Shown piece after piece: positions 44,000-55,638 of a stretch of 64,000 bases of DNA. Positions within the stretch are counted from its first letter, which is position 1. Every line of letters starts with the position of its first letter. A program made the translations under genes and the position numbers. Source of the DNA: Acheta domesticus (lineage: Eukaryota > Arthropoda > Insecta > Orthoptera > Gryllidae). The notes beneath the pieces were generated by a model. The model searched no databases. It saw only the letters and a program-made list of their open reading frames with translations, and was not told where the DNA came from. The DNA lies in NCBI GenBank assembly GCA_031308135.1, contig JAHLJT010009436.1, positions 162,623,683 to 162,687,682 on the forward strand, in the 5' to 3' direction.

Positions 44000-45360
44000 G
44001 CTTCTTGTGTTCCCCGCTCTCTCTCCCTCCTCCTCTTTTCCCCAACCCTTCATCATCCTTATGCACCCCCTCCCCTTCCCGAAGAGTACGCGCCGCCCTC
44101 CAGAGCCGGGGAGGGCTTCTTTGTATGTCCTGCTTTGTCCCTAAGCTCTCCTTTCCTTGCGTAAATACTAATGCGTTTGGTGCACGTAACCTAGTCTGCG
44201 CTTTCTGGACCGCCCCCCCCCCCAACCACCGACGTTTCCACTCCTCTTCGCGCTTCTCTTACAGTCTTTGGAACACCAATTGGATGCACTCTCTCTTTGT
44301 CTCTCTCTTTGGTTCTCTTCTTTTTTTATCGTGATTTTACTGTCTCACTCACAGCCAAATATTCCTACTGGCCTTTTACATAATCATTGGTTCTCATGGA
44401 TTAAGAAATAAAAAAACCTTCTTTCACTCCCTCTTTGTTTAACTTAAAATCAGTTTCTCAACCTGGGTAAGTAGGTCTTGAAACGTGTTCACCCAAACCG
44501 TATTTGGCAAACCCTGTCTACAAACATCTATTTGGCTGTCCCTACTACGCACTCTGTCTCGCTCCTTGTATTCTATCCTCTTCGTGATCCGCTCTCCCGT
44601 TTTCCAAGTTTCGTACTTGGTTTGCATCGCGAACAAAATATCCCCCGACCCTCACTTTATTTTCCCTTTCTTGAAATCACTGTCACTCTCACAGTTTTGG
44701 TATCTGAAATAGCAATGGTAGACGTTTTCTCTCTCCGCCTATACACAGTATCTCGTGATTGTTCTGCTTCTCTGAACTATAGTACATAGAGACTATAAGG
44801 TACAAGAGACTAGACGTAACCTCTTCTACGGGTTACTTATTAAGAACAAAAATCCCCACCTATCCTGCCTTTCTTTCTTTCCCTCCTTCCTTCGTTCTTT
44901 CATTCTTTCTTTCTTTCTCCCATCACAAAATTGCCTATCTGTGATAGAATATTTCAATTTTCACCCACTCTTTCTGAGACTTTCAATAGGCACAAACTTA
45001 CCCGTCTCTCCCTTTTCTGGGTGCTTCTGTGGCCCTATCTCTTTCTGTCTGCCCTCCCCTCCTTCTGGTCCTAAATCCCTCATTCGATCTTTGAAAAGTA
45101 TGGAATTTGGTCACATTCTCGCTCTCACGTCTCTTTCTTTTTCTTAAAAATGTTCACTCTCTCATTCCTTAATTCGCCCTTCATCTCCATCTCTCTTTTC
45201 CTCTCTCTCTCTCTCTCTCCTTTTTCCTTTTTTTCTCACTATCACTCTCTCATCTTCCCTTTCATCTGCCTCCCTTTCTCGCTTTCTTTCTCTCATTATT
45301 CAACACCCTTTTTCTGTCCTCCGTGTTTCTCCTATTTTCATTCTTCTCTTCCCCTCCCCT
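44000..45360. repeat. 1.35-kb pyrimidine-biased tract (right arm)
   Basis: Mirror of 9370-10720, with a C run near 44213-44223. Confidence 0.8.
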
Positions 45361-45768
45361 CTACCTCGATTCCCCGTAGCTCCTCTCCGCTCTGCGCCTC
45401 TCGCGCCAGCATGAGCTCCTGCCGGAATTATTTTTCTCGGAGCTAATTAGCAAACGGTCTTCATTACGGGGAGAACTAATTATTAGCAAGGCTATACTCT
45501 GGTTTGGGGGCGCTTTCATCGGGATTGGAGAACTTCCTGGGGGCTCATCTTCATGCTTGATGAAACTTTAAGGATGCTGCTTTAGTTTATTTTCGAACTT
45601 TTCGGAAAGGCCCTTCTGAAATATCAATGCAAGAGCGTAAAATGTGTATTCGAGGAATCTGATGAAAAAAAGGTGGTTCCACGAAGACTTGCTTGCTGAG
45701 ACGCGAATCAGGGTGAGATGAGTTCAGTTAAGACGTACTAAACATTAACTTAAAATTGATACCTATTC
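45360..45768. promoter_or_regulatory. Near-invariant block (right arm)
   Basis: Mirror of 8952-9370, with the same TAAT motif cluster around 45420-45490. Confidence 0.4.
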
Positions 45769-45774
45769 ACTTAC

Positions 45775-45873
45775 CCGGAAAGAGTGAAACAAACTATTGT
45801 GTGGTGATCCAAGAGTCCCATTCAGAAAGTTGTTTTCTTCAAGGGAACAGTTCCAAAACGTAATCTTGTTCAT
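45775..45873 (-). CDS. Candidate first coding exon (right-arm copy, partial)
   Basis: Minus-strand counterpart of 8853-8951, with ATG at 45873-45871 and donor GTAAGT at 45774-45769. It keeps length, phase and both sequons. Relative to the left copy, residue 6 is Phe and residue 17 is Leu. The upstream frame stays open in this arm into the trinucleotide run, because the stop seen in the left copy is absent, but that extension is low-complexity and unlikely to be translated. Confidence 0.4.
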
Positions 45874-46269
45874 CTCGACGGTTACCTTTAACACCAATTT
45901 GCACCGCAACAATAAACGCAAAAGAGAATGAGGCGCTGGTACCTGCGACGTCCGCCAGGGGCGCCACCGGAGCAACCTCTTCTCTGCAGCAGCTTTTGTG
46001 AGCGCTGGCAGCTCGGCGCGACACCGGTTCTTCCTCCTCCTCCTCCTCCTCCTCCTCCAGATTCGCAGCACTGTTCCGTAATAACGCGGAAAGAAATGAA
46101 AAATCTGTCAAAAGAGGCCCCGCGCGAAGACCAATCCGCTCTCTCGGCGCGCGTTTCTCAAAGGGGCGATCTCTCTCCGCGCGCTCTGCGGGCGGGGCGG
46201 GGAACTCTCATCTGCGGGCTGCGCAGAGAGGAGTGATAGTTAATTCTTTCGCCCGACAAAGACGGGAGT

Positions 46270-46510
46270 TTTACACTCTTTCGAGGATGACAAGAACTTG
46301 AGAGCCACACGGTGTGACCAAATGTAAAAAAAAGAAGAAAATCGCCAATATTAAACGTTCGTTTCGGGGTACTTCAGATTCTCAGCGTCTTTAAAGCCAT
46401 TTTGACTCATCCTCGAATTTGAGAGCCACATGGTATGGTCAAATGTAAAAAAAAACATCGCCAAAATTAAACGTTTCTTTGGGGTACTTTAGATTCTCAG
46501 CGTATTTAAA
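46270..46510. repeat. Tandem duplication of a 110-bp unit (right arm)
   Basis: Mirror of 8225-8450. Confidence 0.85.
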
Positions 46511-47879
46511 GACTTTCTGACTAATTATTTGTTTGAAAGTATAAAAAAATAATCAATTTATTTGCTATTCGCTGAGACAAGTGAAGGTGGTATACGTTCT
46601 CGGTGCACTTGTTCATATTGAAAAGAAAGTAAACTGTGATATCGGGCGTTTATAAATTAACTGTTGTTCAACTCTTTTATTTAATGCACCAATAATGGAC
46701 CTACCAAGAAAAGTTAATTAATATTATTTCAGAGGTATGTAAAATATTATTAATCCATATTAAATGCAGTAAAGTTTTTATTTCAACATTATGTAGCACT
46801 TGAACATAGATACCAATTTTTTACTGAAAAAAATATGTCTACAAAACTTTGCTGCTGATTGCTACAAAATGACATTTCTTCATTAATTATTTTAAAATTA
46901 CATATCACCACTCTGCAAATTACAAAAAATAGTGAAGCAAACTGAGTACAAGGGATTGTATACAATGCAAAATACGTTCATTTCCTAATCTACAATGATC
47001 GGCGTGAAAAAACAAATTATCTGCAGCAAGTACCCACCACATTCTAATATAACGGACTATTTAAATTCTTCCGATCACTTTTGAATAAATCATAAGAATT
47101 TTTGTTATTTTTATATCTGTAGATTTTCTCTATATTTTTACATCAACAATCTCCGAAAGCGTCCAAGAGGTCCCTATGAACTCAGGATATGGGACGATTT
47201 TGGCCGTGCAAAACTGTGCGTTTCGTGTAAACCCATTTTCTATTATCTATGAAGCTGGGCTGTAAAACAACACGTTCGTCCTCTGATTCCACTCGGCCTG
47301 CACAGTAAGAAGTCACAGCGGGGGGAAAGGAAACACAGCAATTTTGGATTAGAATTATTCATTCATTATTCGGTTTGCTTTATTACGTTTGTTTATCTTA
47401 TCTTCCCCTTGAACGCTTTTGTGAAATCACTAATGTTTGAAAAACTAATGAATACTGTATAATTTTGGTTGAAACATAAATTGACGTAAAACGTTACAAC
47501 TTAATAAATGTCTCTTTGTGAAAAATCAACACGTTTATAGGAGCAAATCGCAATTACCTAACGGATTTTGCTAAGCCCCTATTTTCCCTTCCTAGAAACT
47601 TGACGTCCTCTCGCGGAGTACGACGCGCGCCGAACCGATTTGATGGTGATTCGCGTTGTCCTTTCGTGAGACGCTCCTGCTCTGAGATATTTCTGGTTGT
47701 TCGGTTCAACCCGCCAACCAACCAGTTGGGCCCCTGGCGCGTCGACATTTTGGCAGGATATGGCGAAGAAAGATTCTTGGAATGTTTCTGAAATCCACAT
47801 ATAGACATCTGACGGGAAATTGGTACTTACCGTCAGGTTGCCTCGTTTCCAGCGATACTCACGTAGCTAGCCTAAAGGT

Positions 47880-49195
47880 TTACGCAGTAGGAGACGGGAT
47901 GGGAGCCCCGAGCCGCACGAACCTCAGTTCGGCTCTTGGCTTCGTCGTGGCAGTGACTCAATACTCTCGGCATAGAGGAGGGACTTGTGAGTGGTGCATG
48001 TGAGTGGCGCGTTATCATACAGGCAATACTGCCTCCGGTACTAGATCGGATAGCTAGTAGCTGTGAGCTGGCAGAGCGGCCCTAGACCCAGGCAGTGAAT
48101 GGCGAGGTTGCCGAGAGGGCAAACTGCGTTCCGATGGGATGCGGATATTAAACCCAAGGGGCTACTTGTACCCTTAAGGGGCGTGTGGATAGAAGCTAGC
48201 GTCCGGGTGCCTACTCCGAAATTTCGGCCCCCTGATAAAGTACAAGTGCGAGGGGTACTATTTTAGTACGCACGAATACACACACATCTAACTTCATAGA
48301 GGCTTTTTCAGTTGATAATGCCATTGATAGTGCCCTTCTACACGGTACTACTCAGCAGCGCTTTCGAGTGGCGCGTCTGCTGGCCAAAGCACTGGTTTAA
48401 ATGGAGGTATTCGCACGAGTGGTGGATTTGCCCTCCTGTGGCCCTCGGTGGCAAACAGTCTCCACCAGCACCGCCACCAGAGATCTAAATGGTAGCCTTC
48501 ACACTAGAACACTCGGGCGCGCCACTGAACCGGTTTTTACCTGCAATCTGCATGTCGGCCACCGCAGCAGCATATTTCTAAATCGTAACCATGTATATCC
48601 TACAACCCCAAATTGGGCCTCATCTTTGGTCAGAATCTTAGAGCCGTTTCAAGTAGTTGAAATGGTGAACACTATGTGTCACGAGCAAAAGGATTCATTG
48701 AGGATTGTATTTCCGCAATGGATTGGTGTGAGTTGCTAGCGATTGCTAGATCACGTCGATCACATTGCAAGATCATATCGACTCAGTTGAGAGCACTCTG
48801 CAGCACTTGTGTTCATTATTGATAATTGTAATTGTGAATTGTAATTTGCTTGAAACTTAAAGAGTACAGGATATACATGGTAACGATTTAGAAATTTGCA
48901 ACGGAGCCCACAGCGGTGTGACTCACGAATCCTTGCTCTAATGTGGTCAGTGTCGGTCAGCGGTGCCTGCGTGTGAAGAGTTCTCGATGGCGCCCCGACT
49001 GGCTTCCTGTCAAGGCGGCCGTTAGGATTTCCCCGGGAACCGACCATTGTCTGCCTTTGTTCGGGCGAAGGTCACTTTTGTCAGGATGTAGGCGCATCTA
49101 AATCTAATTTGTCCAAGGCAGAAGGTGGGTTCAGGATTACCCGCACAGAACTTCTGGTCATGGGCAACCACGAGGACATACCCTGACGGAACTCA
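47880..49195. repeat. Composite GC-rich dispersed repeat (right arm)
   Basis: Reverse-complement counterpart of 5530-6850, with small indels and substitutions. Confidence 0.5.
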
Positions 49196-49235
49196 GGGAT
49201 CAGCGTATTTATTTCATTTGCTCATGGTCTTTCTT

Positions 49236-49239
49236 TCTT

Positions 49240-49312
<73 letters not shown>
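49236..49312. repeat. (CT)n(CA)n microsatellite (right arm)
   Basis: Counterpart of 5419-5486, longer and interrupted by CTCC. Confidence 0.95.
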
Positions 49313-49314
<2 letters not shown>

Positions 49315-50029
49315 CCATACGCATGCACTACAGAAGCATGTAAGTCGTTGAGAGCAAACGTAGTGTAAGTCAAATTTTGGAGGATTTGAGTAAGATGATC
49401 TGGTAGATGGCTTCAACATTGTTACATTACGGGCTAAAATGGTGTGGGTGAAACTTCAATATTGCTTCGCTAGCGGTCAATGCAGAAGTAGCAACAAGTT
49501 GCTCATACCGCTGCATGCAACTGTGGTGTAAGTCAGAGGTGGGACGAAACAACAACTTCAAGGGGCTCCCAAGAAATAGCTTCTGGTTTATCTGCACCCA
49601 TCATAGACGAAGCATCTGAAGAAAAAAAACACTTAATCAATTTTAGTGATACGTGCACTGGTCAAAATCGCAACTTCAAAATTGTTCTCACTTGATTGAA
49701 ACTCGTGACAAAGACCATCACATTACTATCTCATTCGAAAATTGTGCATGCCAATTATTTGAATATCAGGCATATTTTTCAGAAGCGGTGTGAGCAAAAG
49801 TGGTGAATGTCAACAAAATATTTAATTACTTAATGTTTCAGTCCAAAATATCTGTAGTAAGTTAAATGAATACATCCTCAACACTTTCATAACACTTTGT
49901 CATTTATTTCTAAGCATCATAGTTTTTCAGCGTTTTTCGTTTACACGTCTTTTTCCGGAAAGTAGGAAAAATTTTTTTTCTTACACCGCTTTTGCCATCA
50001 ACGGCTCAGATATCGGGAAACGAGTGAGA

Positions 50030-50220
50030 CGTTTAGAGCCTGCGCGACTGGGACAGTTTTTCTCTGGCGGAGATACCTGAAGAGCGAAACCCCACAAGCG
50101 GCCGTGCAGGTCAGCGCGGGAGGAACATTTCCAGCGCCAGGAATTTCTCATGCACTATGCTTACGGGATAATGTCCATTGCCGCTGACGCACCCGGAAAC
50201 ACAAAATAATTCATCTCCAA
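50030..50220 (+). repeat. Long SINE family, head-less copy (right arm)
   Basis: Mirror of 4520-4705, with tail GCTGACGCACCCGGAAACAC at about 50183-50202. Confidence 0.55.
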
Positions 50221-51194
50221 GGCTTTTACTTTGATTCCCCAAGCCCGCGGGGCACGTATTCGCAGTGTACCTTGTAAAACGCATTGTTTCGTCACTAACG
50301 GATATAGAGATTGCCGTACCTAGGCAGCGCGGCGGTACGGAGTGCCATAGGCCGATAACCAAGAACCTGTTGTCCACAGCCATCGTCACCGGTGGGACGA
50401 CAGTTACAGAGGAGGGTCACTGCACAAGCTCTTACCCCACGGAAGCCCAGGATAGATTGCAAAGATACATGGTGAATAAAAAAGCCCATCGTGTGAGCAC
50501 CTTATTCAATTTTCTTAGCCGCAGCTTAGATTTTAAGCTTCTTGCCGGAGGACAATATTTTTATGTTGAGATTATGGCAGAACAAGCCATTTTCATATTA
50601 ATGTAAGCAATACAATTTCGATTAAAAGGAAATTATTTATGAAATTAATAATACATTGACTTGTACACTTGACGTGCGTCTATTGCGGTACCACCTACTT
50701 AATGCAAGTAATGTTACATCACTAGCAAATGTCTTCAGTTTGCTTTCAAATGTTAAATTAGTAAAACACTGACAAGACTAATGATGGCCCAAATTTAATT
50801 GGTTACATTCGATGGAGTACATTATAGTATTTAGTTCTTCCATGAAAGTGTACTGTTCGATATGACGAATTAGAATGCAATCGTTCGCATCACCATATTT
50901 CTTCCTTATCAACGTGATTTGTTATTATCTTGGTCTGATGTAATAATTCTTTGATTTTTCAGTTCCATATAAATCAAATTTGCATATTATACAAGTTCAC
51001 GGCAAGAGAATATGAAATTAGAGAAACTTTTAATATCAGTAAAACATCGAAATTATGCAATTATCCAATTATCTTGTTTCTAAGCATTAAGAATGAAACT
51101 ACTTCTAGAGAAACTATAAGTAACTGAATTGTAAATAATTATGTGAATAAATTACTGATCTAAATGCTGACAATAATTTATGAAATATTAGTAA

Positions 51195-51330
51195 CAATTT
51201 AAAAAAAACACATGCGGATTGTGCACTCACCATGCCACAAAGCAAAGGTAAACCTTCACGCCTAGGCGGGATTTGAACCCTTGCCAAGAGCTCTACTGCA
51301 CACACGCCTCATCACGACACACTGGACTTA
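51195..51330 (-). repeat. tRNA-like SINE head (right arm)
   Basis: Mirror of 3400-3530. On the plus strand it reads GGCGGGATTTGAACCC, the complement of the B box. Confidence 0.5.
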
Positions 51331-51794
51331 GTCTTTGTATTTCACCCCAGACTACTAGTGTTGAAATCTGTTGCTCTTACTAGTAATGAATAAAATTTAT
51401 TCACTTCAAAATCAAAAATTTTTACAAGTAATAGATTGTAAATTAGGGGATTAGAAATTACAACTTCGATAAACAACTTCATTAAAAGACTACAGAAACA
51501 CTAATGCAATATTAAAGCAACTCCTACAGTTCCACTTAACAACTTTATAAAGAAAATAGTTTATAGGCGATTCCGGAGCTCGTAAACATTACTTTTGTTA
51601 GTAAGCAAATTTAACACAGAGACCTCAAGACATTAGCTCACTGTACAAAAATAAACATATTAACAAGCCTCTGATTACTCGCGCATTAAATAATATCTTT
51701 CGCACTGCTAGGAGGTGGAATCTCGGTATACCACGCCAGGGACGTTCTGAGAACATACAAGCGCGTGAGATTTAACTTTCACCCTCACCGCACG

Positions 51795-52035
51795 CGTTTG
51801 GCCTCGCGCGCCGCCGGGTGGGGCGGGGCGGGGCAGGGCGAGGCGGGGCGGGGTGGAGCGCCGTGGGGCGGAGCAAGAGGGCGCGGGGCGGGGCGAGGCA
51901 GGGTTGGGCGGGGCTGGGCTGGGTGGGGTGCTGTGGCACGAGGCGGGACGGATTGGCGCGGGGCGGGGAGGGGCGGGGCGGAGCTGGCGGAGCGGAGCGG
52001 GGCGGGGTGGGGCGGGCTGGGGCGGGCGGGGCCAA
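51795..52035. repeat. G-rich (GGGGCGGGGCGG)n tract (right arm)
   Basis: Counterpart of 2670-2935, shorter by about one 60-base unit, with G runs on the + strand. Confidence 0.85.
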
Positions 52036-52183
52036 CGGAGGCGGCGTCGGCGGCGCCGGCGCCAAGTCAATTAGCGCGCACATTCAGCGGAGACGGCGCA
52101 CAATCGATCTGCTCCGTGAGCGCGCGCTTCTTTTAATTAGGGTTGTTTGTCGGGATGCTAATGAGCGGCCGCGCCAACGGCGG
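52024..52183. promoter_or_regulatory. Invariant GC-rich block (right arm)
   Basis: Mirror of 2528-2687, identical by eye. It sits between the G-rich tract 51795-52035 and the minisatellite 52184-52500. Confidence 0.4.
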
Positions 52184-52500
52184 CGGTGATGGCGACGGTG
52201 ATGGCGGCAGCGGCGGTGGAGGTGGATGTGGATGTGGAAGTGGATGTGGGCATGGATGTGGACTTGGATGTGGAGGTCAGTGTGGAGGTGGATGTGGAGA
52301 TGGATGTGGAGGTGAATGTGGATGTGAGTGTGAAAGTGGATGTGGATGTGACAGTAGATGGGGAGGTGGATATGGACATGGATGTGGGCTTGAATGTGGC
52401 AGTCGATGTGGATGTAGAGGGGGAGGTGGAAGTAGAGGTAGAGGTGGATATGGAGGTGGATGTGGCGGTGGCAGTGGTGACGGCATGGCTGAGAAGACGG
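52184..52500. repeat. GGATGTGGA-type minisatellite (right arm)
   Basis: Reverse-complement counterpart of 2205-2535. It has fewer GGCGGTGAT units and rearranged GGATGT/GGAGGT units compared with the left arm. Confidence 0.85.
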
Positions 52501-53184
52501 GGGAGGGGATTAGGGTGGAGAAAGAGAAATGATTATGGTACGGGTGGGGGAGAAGACTCACGTTAGCAAGATGGAGGCGGTGGGAAAGGACATGGCGGGG
52601 TGGAGGAAACAGAGGGAGGAAAATGTTGGCTAAGCTAGGGCGGGGAAGAGTTTGGGGTGTGTTTGGGGTTTTCGAGATTCTGGAAACGCTTAGGTAGTGC
52701 CAAGTACAATTGGGAGTTTAACCCTTAAACATCACTGTAGTCAGCAGGTTCATTTATTTAGAACAGAAACATAAATTCAGTCAAGTATAATAAAAGCAGA
52801 ACAAGTATCAGAGACCAGAATTGTACAATCAATAACAATAATAAATTTATTGATTTTCAGATTTTATTGATGTACGCATGTTGTAAACAACCGATAGTGT
52901 TCAAAATTTAACAGTAAAAATGAAACTAAGCGCGAAGAAGTCATTTATTAGCAGTAACCTCGAGGGATTGTGACAAGGGAGAAGGTCAATGTACTATGAC
53001 GCACGTGGAGGAGCCGATGAGAAAAATGTGGCGGTGACAAGCGACGCCTGTGGTGATGTAAGGAGGTGACGCAGCCTAATCGCTAGTGATCGGTTTGAGG
53101 AGACGGCGGTAGAGCAGGGGAGAAGGAAACGTATGCTCAGAAGTGAGCCTGTGGCAAGACACGTGGGGAAATCGCTCGTGGCGG

Positions 53185-53262
53185 GAATGGATTGATTATT
53201 TGATTGTTTGGTGTTCCCGGCACGCTAACTACAAAGGTTGTAACTGCTTAGATGGCCTCGGG
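53185..53262 (-). repeat. SINE 3' tail fragment (right arm)
   Basis: Mirror of 1420-1495, on the minus strand. The tail word reads TTGTAGTTAGCGTGCCGGGA here. Confidence 0.5.
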
Positions 53263-54029
53263 CAGTGGTTGCCAACTCAATGTTCTGGGACGTCACAGAA
53301 ATCTGCTCTTTTTCTCTGAGCCGAGCGGCGGAGCAAAGGTAGTGCCCGACGCGGCAGCGGGCGCACGTTGGTCCAGTGATGTCTTGGAAGAGGGGGGAAA
53401 CGTTCGCTTGGAAAATCTATAATTAAGTTTTTTAAGTGGCAATTATTATTTATGTTTGTGATTCAATAACAATATGAAGAATGATAATAGAACATACAGT
53501 ATTATATAACTCAAAGCAATATCTTTGGCATAACTAGTACTGTAATTCCACTTCCATTCTTGTGTTAGATAACATTTTCGGAAAAGAAAGTTTTCACATA
53601 TTAGGACAATAATATTTTATAAAAGTATATAATTTAATGAATTACTTCGTCCTGAAACAATAATTAATGTTCATAAATATGTAACAAACAGGTACCCGGT
53701 AGGGGTCACGTGAGAGAATTTTGACTCCAGACTTAATTATTTTTGATGTACGGTTTTGTTTGAGAATCATATAAATCCTCATGATTTTCAGTATTTTTAC
53801 CATAATCTTCAATCTGCAAATTTCTTTACTCATCCTGTGATTCCGAGCAATATCAGTTCTCAAAATTTATTTTAATCTTGCAGATTTCTCTTGGTCGCAA
53901 AGCTATGTAATGCACTTTTGAACATACTAAACACTTCGCCATTGTTCCAGTATCTACAAAATAAAACTTTCTTCCCTAACAGAGAGAAAATTAACAGGTA
54001 GAGATGTGTTCCCATTTATGTTGCCTGAA

Positions 54030-54195
54030 TCACCGACAAAGGCCCACTACCAAGGTTTTCTGTACCGGCAACCGTCGTCTGACCCTCTCTCGGCAGCCAG
54101 TGAGGGAAGATTACCGCCATCTGCTGCAATTGAAGCATACACTATACTTCCGGGACAAACATACTTAGTAGTTTATGCGACCGAAAACGTCAATT
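54030..54195 (+). repeat. Long SINE tail fragment
   Basis: GAAGATTACCGCCATCTGCT, GCATACACTATACTTCCGGG and ACTTAGTAGTTTATGCGACC followed by AATTAATCAACC parallel the body and tail of 39230-39835 on the + strand. Confidence 0.55.
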
Positions 54196-54690
54196 AATCA
54201 ACCAACGGAGAGGGAGCTATGATCGTACCCCACTTGAAGATGAGGCCAGACGTCCAGCTACTCGACTACGTGCGGGGTATCGCTCTCAAAGTATCTTCCC
54301 CCAGCGGAGCATGGGCTCTGACGGGACACACTTGAGGCTTCCAACTAGCCTCCCGACGAGAGTAGTTGTCTAAAGCAAGTGTAAGTATGTATGAATAAGG
54401 ACAGAAGAGGAGACAAGAAAGAGAAAGGAGAGATAATGCGCAGTACATGGCCAGGATGTTAAGGTCCTGATCCGGCATTCACCTAAAATAAATTGATTCT
54501 AGACATCAAGGAAAATTACTGATCAGAGCAGCCGGCCACAAGAATTCCCGTCCAGACCGTGGTTACATTGCACTTATCTATGTAGAGAGTATCGCAAAAC
54601 TGTCACCGGCGGGACTCAAACTTCAGGACCATCCAGTCAGTAACACTGCAGAGGGTATTGCTGCCCCCGATCTATCACAACCGTGAAAGG
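54196..54690 (-). repeat. Long SINE copy, tail-to-tail with the preceding one
   Basis: On the minus strand the head shows GTTTGAGTCCCGCCGG (B-box-like, about 54619-54604). The body shows GGCCGGCTGCTCTGATCAGT and GGTGAATGCCGGATCAGGAC, and continues to about 54200. It is diverged from the copies in the arms. Confidence 0.6.
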
Positions 54691-55638
54691 AATGGAGAAA
54701 ACTGGAGAATAAATTAAGTGATAAAGGAAGTGTCTGGGAAACGTGTTAGATGTGGTTGACGGGCGACGAGTGATGCATGATGATTTTTGTGCCGGTGGAG
54801 ATGTGAATGAAAATCGTAAGAATAGATTGCCGTGAGTTCATGTTGACGAGAGGGAAAGGTGAGTGAAAGAGAAAGTTGGGCAGGAGAGCGGTATAAGGGG
54901 AAGGATGAATGTGACGGAGGTGGCGGCGTAAGTGAAATAATGTGTGGGGGGATGGGGAGGAGATGACATTGTGGTGAAGGAGGCGCCGAAAAGTGAAATT
55001 AGTTGTGACGGTGAGGAAGCAATATGTGGTTGAGAAGCGAGCGATGTCTAATGTGAGGAGACGATCGGGTATTATGGAAATTGCGTTATCGGAGACGAAA
55101 GGCTGGTAAAGGTGATTGCATCGGAGGTGCAGGAGAAGTGGGCATAGTGATATTTATGGGAAGATTGAAAAAGAGTTTTAGAGTATCGAAGTAAATAAGT
55201 CATTCCACGTCAATTTTGCACAAATATAAGGAAAATTTGATCCTGATGTCCTAGATTTTTAAACTTGGCCTATGAAGAGTATACGCAAACTATGAAATAC
55301 ACGTGTTCCATTTTTACTTTCCCGTATACGTACATATATACGGAGTGATATACGTAGTATAGGGAAATTTATGTAATGCTGCGCAAAAAAACGGCGAATT
55401 TTCGGCTGAACAATTCATTGCCGAGCGCTGATAACGAAAAAGTGGATAAAACCAGTTGCTAAATTAAGAAAAAAAATCCCCTAGCATGATGTGTAGCCAG
55501 AATCCCTCTTTTGCTGGTCCTTGATAGCGAAAAACCAATTGAAAGGAAAACGACCGTCTGTCGGTCCGTCTGTCCGTCCTTCTGTCCGTCCTTCTGTCCG
55601 TCCGTCCGTCCGTTTGTGAACACTGCTAGCGTCTAAAC

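Larger units (their letters stand above)
53431..55313. mobile_element. 1.9-kb composite insertion, right arm only
   Basis: Continuity with the left arm (about 1246-1262, AATTAAGTTTTACTTTCCC on the mirror strand) breaks after AATTAAGTTT (53430) and resumes at TTTACTTTCCC (55314). The segment contains AT-rich DNA (53431-54000), two tail-to-tail long SINE copies (54030-54690) and a G-rich stretch (54780-55100). No transposase is visible and the junction T run hides any target-site duplication. It could also be a deletion in the left arm. Confidence 0.7.
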
